From Lepeophtheirus salmonis (Eukaryota; Arthropoda; Copepoda; Siphonostomatoida; Caligidae), in assembly GCF_016086655.4 (NCBI RefSeq), contig NC_052141.2:5828001-5892000 (forward strand): a DNA stretch of 64,000 nucleotides, written 5' to 3'. Shown in pieces: positions 58,030-64,000 of the stretch (its first letter is position 1; every line of letters begins with the position of its first letter). The position numbers were made by a program, and so were the translations under genes. Below the pieces are notes generated by a model. That model was not told the DNA's origin and did no database searches. It saw nothing but the letters and a program-made list of their open reading frames with translations.

Positions 58030-58760
58030 TACAATGAACGAAATGATTGAATAATAACGGGTTTTTATCTTCAAAATTTTGTGTTGCAAACAAAATTTCA
58101 TATGCTGACGCGTTGCAAATGTTAGAAAAAACCTTTTGTGAATCATTTTTATCAATGCATATGAGTGGTACTAAGCATTCAAGGAGTGCTTGGAATCGTC
58201 GAAGAAAAGTCAATGTGATGCTTATTGTTTTCTTTGATATCCACGGCTTGAATTCGTTCCAAAGGGACGAACAGGCAATAAGGAGTACTATTCGGGCGTA
58301 CTAAGGCGTTTGCGTGCAAAAAATCCGGTAAAAAGAGCCAGAATTATGGAAGAAGAACTTGTGGATTTTACAGGTCGATAATGCACCATCGACCCAAGCC
58401 ACGATTGTGAGTGAATTCAATGCCCAACACGCAATTATTACCATCGATCAACCACCATATTCACCTAATTTACCTCTGCGTGACTTCTGTTGTTCCCAAA
58501 ACTTAAATTACCTCACTGTGGAACCCGTTTTGAGTCTATTGAATCCATAATACAAAATTGGAGAAGGAGCTAAATCCCATGCCAAAAATTGTCTATAAAA
58601 AATGGTTCGATGAGTGGAAAAAACGTTGGTATATGATACGTAGGTATATTGCATCTAATGGGGATTACGTTGAAGGTAAAAAAATCCATTTTAATGATTA
58701 AATGTGGAATTTGTGTTTTTATTTAACTATTACGGGTACTTTTTTGACAGAATCTATAAT
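58030..58760 (+). mobile_element. mariner (DD34D) remnant, internally deleted
   Basis: The frame ISYADALQMLEKTFCES is the classic first helix region. It is followed after decay by KVNVMLIVFFDIHGL, which precedes the second Asp. Then come LWILQVDNAPSTQA with the second Asp, IDQPPYSPNLPLRDF at the third Asp, and ESIIQNWRR, VYKKWFDEWKKRWYM and SNGDYVEGKKIHFND in another frame. The part with the first Asp is missing, and frames shift at least three times. The right tip resembles gggtacttttttgacag. It is dead. Confidence 0.8.
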
Positions 58761-59479
58761 CTTATATTTATAAAGTAGAAGAATCCGAAATTGTTTTTAA
58801 TTACGTAATGTTCCGGGGTCCACCGGATAAGCTAACTCAAGTGGGTTTTTAAAGTTTGGGAGTGAACTGAAAATTCATTTTCAAGCTTGTGCTTGTTCAA
58901 ATCCCGTTTGTTTACATCACTAGTATACCTTATAGACAATATACATATCAAAAAGGTTTATTCATAACTTGACTTTATTTAATATTTTTTTATCTTGTGC
59001 ATTTTCCTCCATCTTATTTGTATCTTTCCCACTTAACAAATTTTTAATTGCAAAAAATATTTCTTCTTATCATTATTTAAGAGATAAGGGGCTGAGATCT
59101 TGAGATTTTTGTATAAATATTTTTTTAGCAATCATTGGGAATGTCAAAATTAATATTTTAATACATTTATATTTAAGAGTAGTAGGAAAGAAGAAGTTGA
59201 AGTCAGGCACAAAGAAAAGGTTTTAAAAACATGCATATTATTTTTTTCCCCGCATTGATAATTATAAGATCATGATGATTATTAAACGTCGCAGAGTTTT
59301 GATGGGTTTTTGATCCTTGATATATATATATTCATTAGTGACAAATTACCAACTGAAAAATAAATAGGGATGGGACTTTTGGAGAGCACGAGGAGATGGC
59401 AAGAGCTGGACATATAATACACCTGAATCAATACTCTTGTTAACGTCAGCTCCCCTATTTTATAATTGTGGAAGAACAA
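58761..59479. other. intergenic DNA, no gene seen
   Basis: A/T-rich, with only short chance ORFs on both strands. Confidence 0.4.
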
Positions 59480-59985
59480 ATCCACTCGACCATTCCACCG
59501 GGTAATTCCGGAACGCCCTTTTAATCCCAGATCTCAGGGATCATGTGATGCTATAATGACCATCATTGGAGATCTGTTCAACAATGTCCCAGACAAAATG
59601 GTCTAAAGTGTTCAATTCCAGCAACTAATGTGGCCAAGAACTCGGCAGGACTTACATCACATTTCCAGAATCAAGAAAATCGAGTTATATTTTGCTGGTG
59701 TGATCGGATTTTCTGTCTTGATTCCAGATCCAAAGTATGTCTTTCATATTGCTGCGGACCCAGGGGATGACTTTAATTGGAAGAAAAAGGATTTAAAGCT
59801 GGGCTTTGACCTTCAGTCCCTGCTCGGAGATGTATTTGGCCTCCATAATCCTAGGGATGTTTTAAGGACTTTGGTCCATCTCTTGTTCCTTGAGTTATGC
59901 TTGTGGGTTTGACAGTAATTTTTCTCATTCAAGAAGAATCTCAAAAGATTCCAGGTTTTGCAGCCCATAACAGAGTTTAAAAAAA
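59480..59985 (-). mobile_element. DD37D-type transposase remnant
   Basis: The minus strand reads RFFLNEKNYCQTHKHNSRN, where the first catalytic Asp of FFSDEKNFC is replaced by Asn. Decayed blocks KYISEQGLKVKAQL, IKVIPWVRSNMKDI and LWIWNQDRKSDHTSK with the second Asp follow. Then come ELNTLDHFVWDIVEQISN with the third Asp and a broken tail. Unlike most copies here it keeps the central part of the gene. Several stops and frame changes make it non-functional, and the N-terminal part is missing. The first-Asp block resembles that of the intact element (FFSDENNFCQD), so it may be a distant relative. Confidence 0.75.
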
Positions 59986-59989
59986 AAAT

Positions 59990-60955
59990 TATTATTGGTG
60001 TCATTCTTCCCAATATCCTTGTTAGATGCTTTTGAAAAGTTTTTCTGTTTATTTTATTTATTTATAGCTGATTGTAGCTCATCTGATGACACTTCATATA
60101 CGGATAAGCTGATCTTCTCCAAAATATTCTTGGAATTGTCAGGGTCTCCATGATATTTTTCTGTTTTTTTCCTCCCCGCATTCCAAAAAGTCATATTTTA
60201 TACAATTATAATTTTAAAAAAACGCTGCATAGTTGTGCTTATAAAGGACAAGGATTTATTTTTCAAATTCTGTAGGTGAACGTAAGCATATGGCTACATA
60301 CTTATATGCATATATATTTCCATAAATGATTGTTAGAGTTGTATCACGACCACTCAAGCCTTCCAAATATAAAATTGGGGTAGACCTAAACGTTACCAGG
60401 GATCCTTTGGGTGACTCGGTTGTATATTCAGGCTCTTAAAATTGGAAAAAAATAAAGCAGACATGGAGAAAATAATTTTACAAAGATTTACAAGTATCTT
60501 TACGAAGACACCAATCTTGTTTTACAATCAGAAAAACCATCAATGACATTTAAAGGAACGACCAAAGAGCGTCCACCGTTCGAAAATAGATTAGACTACA
60601 TTTTAACCTCCAGATAAATAATAGACCATTTCTCCGAATTCCTAATAACTTCCTCCATTTCTTTCAGATCACTCTCCTCTCCTGGTGAGATTCTTATCCC
60701 CCACTCAAAATAGTGAATCCTTTTGGAAGCTAATTAATTCTCATCTGTAGTACCCTGAAACAAGAAATAAGTTACATACTTTTGAAAAAATGAGGCTCAT
60801 TCTAGATCCATATATAAGAAAATAAGTTTTAAAGCTGCCTAGGCAAGAAGAGAGCAAAGGAATGAATTAATTTCCATAGAAGATTCGTCCGAGGATCATA
60901 CAGATGTTAATTATCGGATAGAACAAATTATAGAATATGAGAAGAATGGAGTAAT
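59990..60955. other. intergenic DNA, no gene seen
   Basis: No frame of note occurs. Composition is slightly less A/T-rich near 60640-60730, but nothing is recognisable there. Confidence 0.35.
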
Positions 60956-60962
60956 TATCCGA

Positions 60963-61386
60963 ATGAAATCAAATACCGTCGAGGGTAATATAAGAAGTAA
61001 ATCTTCGTTCAAACACGAAGAAAAGTGGTTTGGAAATAATGGGAAATTAAAGGCTCTACGAGTTAGAGAAGGCTTAGTCTCCAACTATCCAAAATGTATA
61101 AATAGTGAAGCTAATAATGACTCAAATCTTTTATGCATGTCAAAGGTGCCAGAAGGGCGTAAAGTGCACTTTCTGTATGTTTTGGAAAGAGGACCACACG
61201 GATCATTCTTACCAAAATAATGATGAAAAAGGTTTTGACGGCCAAATAAACTTCTCCATTCCCCCAACGACAACGACAAGGATGCAAAGGCCAATGAGGG
61301 AAGAAGAAATGAAGGAGTTCATTAATGACTACAAAGCCCTAGTTTGTTCAGTCTTCCTTTCGAGTATCGAAAACTTTTTTATATAA
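60963..61386 (+). pseudogene. possible FLYWCH/WRKY-type zinc-finger fragment, frameshifted
   Basis: Two overlapping frames share one block. One reads FYACQRCQKGVKCTFCMFWK then EDHTDHSYQNNDEKGFDGQI. The other reads RKVHFLYVLERG at the same place. A C-x2-C plus C-x-F and H-x2-H arrangement with an acidic E-H-T-D-H motif resembles FLYWCH-like fingers that occur at the start of MULE-type transposases and some host genes. The mixture of frames suggests a decayed gene. The assignment is weak; no transposase domain follows. Confidence 0.3.
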
Positions 61387-61389
61387 CTC

Positions 61390-61493
61390 TGGATTTTGAA
61401 AAAAAAAAAATATGAATTTGTGGATTTTTTTTGATTTTTTTTCGCATAAAAACCAAGCCCCTCACCCCCAAATATGGTCCTGCGGACGCACAT
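61390..61493 (+). repeat. right end of the hAT-like AT-rich family
   Basis: After an A/T-rich piece, the sequence aagcccctcacccccaaat then tcctgcggacgcacatg matches the tip at 8265-8309 with some drift. A left end was not found. Confidence 0.5.
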
Positions 61494-62260
61494 GCATAGA
61501 TATTTCATATAGAAATAATAATATTTATAATGAAGTCGTCTGGAAGAAAGAAGATCTTCTCTGCAAAGATCTGACGCAATTTGTCGCGTCAGATAAAAGA
61601 GATACCAAAGAATGATGAGGCTATATTTTTTCCCATCATAGATAGGTGAGACGAGAGGAGTTGACCCACATACATAAAAATATATATATATATATACACC
61701 TAAATACCTATTACTGAATACATACAGTGAAAGAAACATGGGTAGAGAAAAGTATTTTTATGGGATCTCAGGACGAAGTAAAGAAGAAGTAGAATCTGTA
61801 ACGACCAACAACAAAAACAACACGACTACCTACTGACCTGTGAGAATTCTTTTTTAATACTATCTTGTATGTAATAAGGGCTTTATCGTCTTTGCATATC
61901 TTGAATGGATATGTGTATACATATTTCTGCCTAAAGAATCTTCTAAATGAAGCATTTTATAAAGGCATAGAGGACAATTTAATTCCCTAGTGTTTGACAT
62001 CAAGAGAAGTGTAGATAATTTTGGATTAATAAAAAAAAAAATTCAAAAATCCATAGCTATTCACAAAAAAAAATTCAAAATTACATTTTTTAGGGTAAAA
62101 GATTTCAAATAATATATTTTGTAGTCAAAATATTCAAATGTTTCATCAATATCCATACAAAGAGTAAAATTTAAATGCATCATGCAAGTCATAATTGGAA
62201 ATTAATTGTATTTGGGATGGTGGTGCTTGAATTTGGATTTAAAAATAAATAAATAAATCG
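61494..62260. other. intergenic DNA with microsatellite and AT-rich patch
   Basis: A short (TA)n tract is at about 61679-61696. A brief array of the aatttttggaaaaaa type is at about 62020-62130. A 136-codon minus-strand ORF at 61329-61739 spans the (TA)n and A/T runs and is not credible. Confidence 0.45.
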
Positions 62261-62837
62261 GTTAAGGATAATAAAATCAAGTCCTTTGAGGGCATTTACC
62301 TCTTTTTCTCCCTATTAAAGAGTTTGAAATCATTGATTACTTCTTAGGCCCTTCTTTGAAGGATGAAGTCCTTCAAATCATGCAAGTCCAGAAACAAAAT
62401 CCGGGTAGGTCAAAGAGCACGTTTCAAGGCCTTCGTTGCTACTCGAGACTTCAATGGTCACGTCAGACTTGGAGTAAAATGCTCCAAAGAGGTTGCCACT
62501 ACTATTTGCGATGCCATCATTTGGGCCAATCTCTCCATTGTCTCAGTAAGAAAAGGTTTCTGGGGTAATCCGATTGGTAAGCCTCATATAGTACCTTCCA
62601 AGGTTACTGGCCAATGTTGTTTCATTTTAATGTGTCACATCTATGCCCCCTTTTGGAAGGGGTATTGTGTCTTCTCAAGTCCCAAAACGCCTCTGTATAA
62701 TGGCAGGTATTGAGAACCAACTGGAACCTTGGTACATTTTGCCAGGGTATCCTGCCATTGCTAAGACCTATCCCTATCTTACACCGGATTTGTGGAAGGA
62801 AACTATTTTTAATTTCAAGCCTTCTCACATGATGTGA
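62261..62837 (+). pseudogene. RPS2: ribosomal protein uS5 (RPS2) retropseudogene, 5' truncated
   Basis: Blocks of the small-subunit protein RPS2 follow each other without introns. They are VKDNKIKSFEGIYLF, PIKEFEIIDYFLGP, SLKDEVLQIMQVQKQ, VGQRARFKAFVAT, GHVRLGVKCSKEVATTI and GNPIGKPHIVPSKVTGQC. FGRGIVSSQVPKRL, MAGIEN, AIAKTYPYLTPDLWKETIF close the series. The frame changes at least three times (near 62305, 62395 and 62640), and residues are lost after MAGIEN. About 200 residues of the C-terminal two-thirds are represented. The N-terminal part is missing. Lack of introns and 5' truncation indicate a processed copy made by reverse transcription; no clear poly-A tail follows. Not functional. Confidence 0.93.
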
Positions 62838-64000
62838 GCATTGTTCATGTCAGTCATTTTGGAAAACTGTTGGATCATGTCAAAATGGGATCAATAAATA
62901 AAAAGGACTTAAAGCGTACTTTCTATCAAAAATATATTCCTCTATAGAGAGTTTTACGTTATTGGTTGTTGATGGCGGGCATTTTCTGGGAGGCTAAACA
63001 AAGAAGTTTTATCACAATAAAAACTTCTTCTTTTTTTGATTGATATTGTGGAAAATAGTGAACTATGGGACATCAAAATGATTTTGGGCCAACAAATAAC
63101 AGGACTTAAACATTGATCTCTACCAATTACCTAGTTGTATTGTATATCTGACCCTAACTTAAATTAAAAGAATGTTATTAGATCGTTAAACAATCTTATA
63201 GGTTGTAAATATTCAAGATGAGAGTATAAATTGCACATTCTGTTGCGAAAAACTAGAAATGTGATAAGATATATCTTTTAGTACGAATGGCTGAACAAAG
63301 AAAAAAGATAATCTACAAGTCAAGACTTCAAAAACTGATTGGGTAGAGAAGACGGATTTGAATCTACCTAGGGCTTTTAAGGTGGAGGCCATCATCTGTT
63401 AAGTGAAGGAGATAATTTATTCATGCAGATGCAACAGGCAATCCATTCCAACAAATTTGGAATGGGTTATTGCCGCTAAAGAACTCGACGTTTTTTGGTA
63501 AATTTCTCCGACAATGGTCGTATATTTGGACTTTTAAATATTTGTATTAAGAAAATGAAGAAACGCTGTGATTTTTATTGTTGTTTTGTGATTTTTGTAC
63601 AATTATTTTTTACCCATGACATATATGTTTTGGAAAAAAAAAAAGTAGTATTCAATGCAGATGTTAAGTCTTTTTTTTTTTATTTACACATATAATCATT
63701 TGATAGATGTTTTGAGAATTGGTCCATTTTATGTAGTATATATATTAACTTTGAGCCCTTAATTACGATGGCATTTATGACGTCAGTAAAACCGCTCTAC
63801 ATTGATTGTACCATTTTTTTTACACCAAAAATAATGCAAGGGTTTTTAAATAATATAATAAATATGAATATTTATCCCTTCAAGATGACCAACTTTCAAA
63901 TTAATGACAATGGTTGTAAAAAATATGTTTGTATTCAAAACGATGCAGGGGTTTTTATTTTCTGAAACTGTTATAATTATTCTTCCATTCTTGACAATAG
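62838..64000. other. intergenic DNA, no gene supported
   Basis: Short ORFs at 63495-63695 and 63768-63965 are Phe/Lys/Ile-rich and are not recognised. No inverted ends or coding similarity was noticed. Confidence 0.4.

Noticed and set aside
61329..61739. 136-codon minus-strand ORF
   Set aside because: It runs through (TA)n and A/T homopolymers, giving IYIYIY and FFF stretches typical of non-coding repeats.
1..64000. Prokaryotic or viral origin
   Set aside because: No operon-like gene packing, and ribosomal-protein and cyclophilin retrocopies, mariner elements and a COI fragment all indicate an animal nuclear genome.

Overview
The window looks like intergenic DNA from an AT-rich arthropod nuclear genome. 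The best guess is a parasitic copepod of the salmon-louse type (Lepeophtheirus/Caligus). This is inferred from the dense Tc1/mariner load, a short nuclear copy of mitochondrial COI, and intron-less copies of eukaryotic genes (ribosomal protein uS5/RPS2 and a secreted cyclophilin). No species-diagnostic gene is present, so the organism call is inference. I see no bacterial operons, CRISPR arrays, rRNA genes or convincing tRNAs.

No complete host gene can be supported. The best host candidate is one exon-sized ORF on the minus strand (57446-57787) with a hydrophobic leader and the pattern of a Reeler domain. Most of the rest is a transposon graveyard. One Tc1/mariner-superfamily element (2998-4303) is complete: 26-bp inverted ends, a 349-residue uninterrupted transposase and a DD37D triad. 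About twenty other transposase remnants represent several lineages: DD37D families, DD34D mariners and a DD41D (rosa-like) family. Most are internally deleted, so that the N-terminal DNA-binding part is joined to the C-terminal catalytic end.

Layout. 0.9-2 kb: deleted mariner, then a four-module palindromic repeat. 3-4.3 kb: the intact element. 6.7-8.8 kb: two AT-rich, hAT-like-ended elements, each bracketed by a long direct repeat. 10.2-12.2, 15.5-16 and 20.7-23.6 kb: transposase remnants including several copies of one DD37D family. 29.3-33.1 kb: cyclophilin pseudogene, a pair of inverted transposase N-termini flanking the COI fragment, and a Helitron helicase tail. 34-40 kb: repeats, a DD41D copy and DD37D tails. 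42.5-51.3 kb: a further DD37D copy, two mariners, and a DD41D copy sharing a TA junction with a mariner. 51-57 kb: dispersed repeats and two copies of another deleted element. 57.4-62.9 kb: the Reeler candidate, mariner and DD37D remnants, a possible FLYWCH-like fragment and an RPS2 retropseudogene.

Between these lie several AT-rich degenerate arrays and a roughly 350-bp dispersed repeat, often in head-to-tail pairs. I found no clearly new functional system. The most unusual structures are the four-module palindrome at 1556-1953, the long direct repeats bracketing the AT-rich elements, and the repeated formation of N-to-C fused transposon derivatives.
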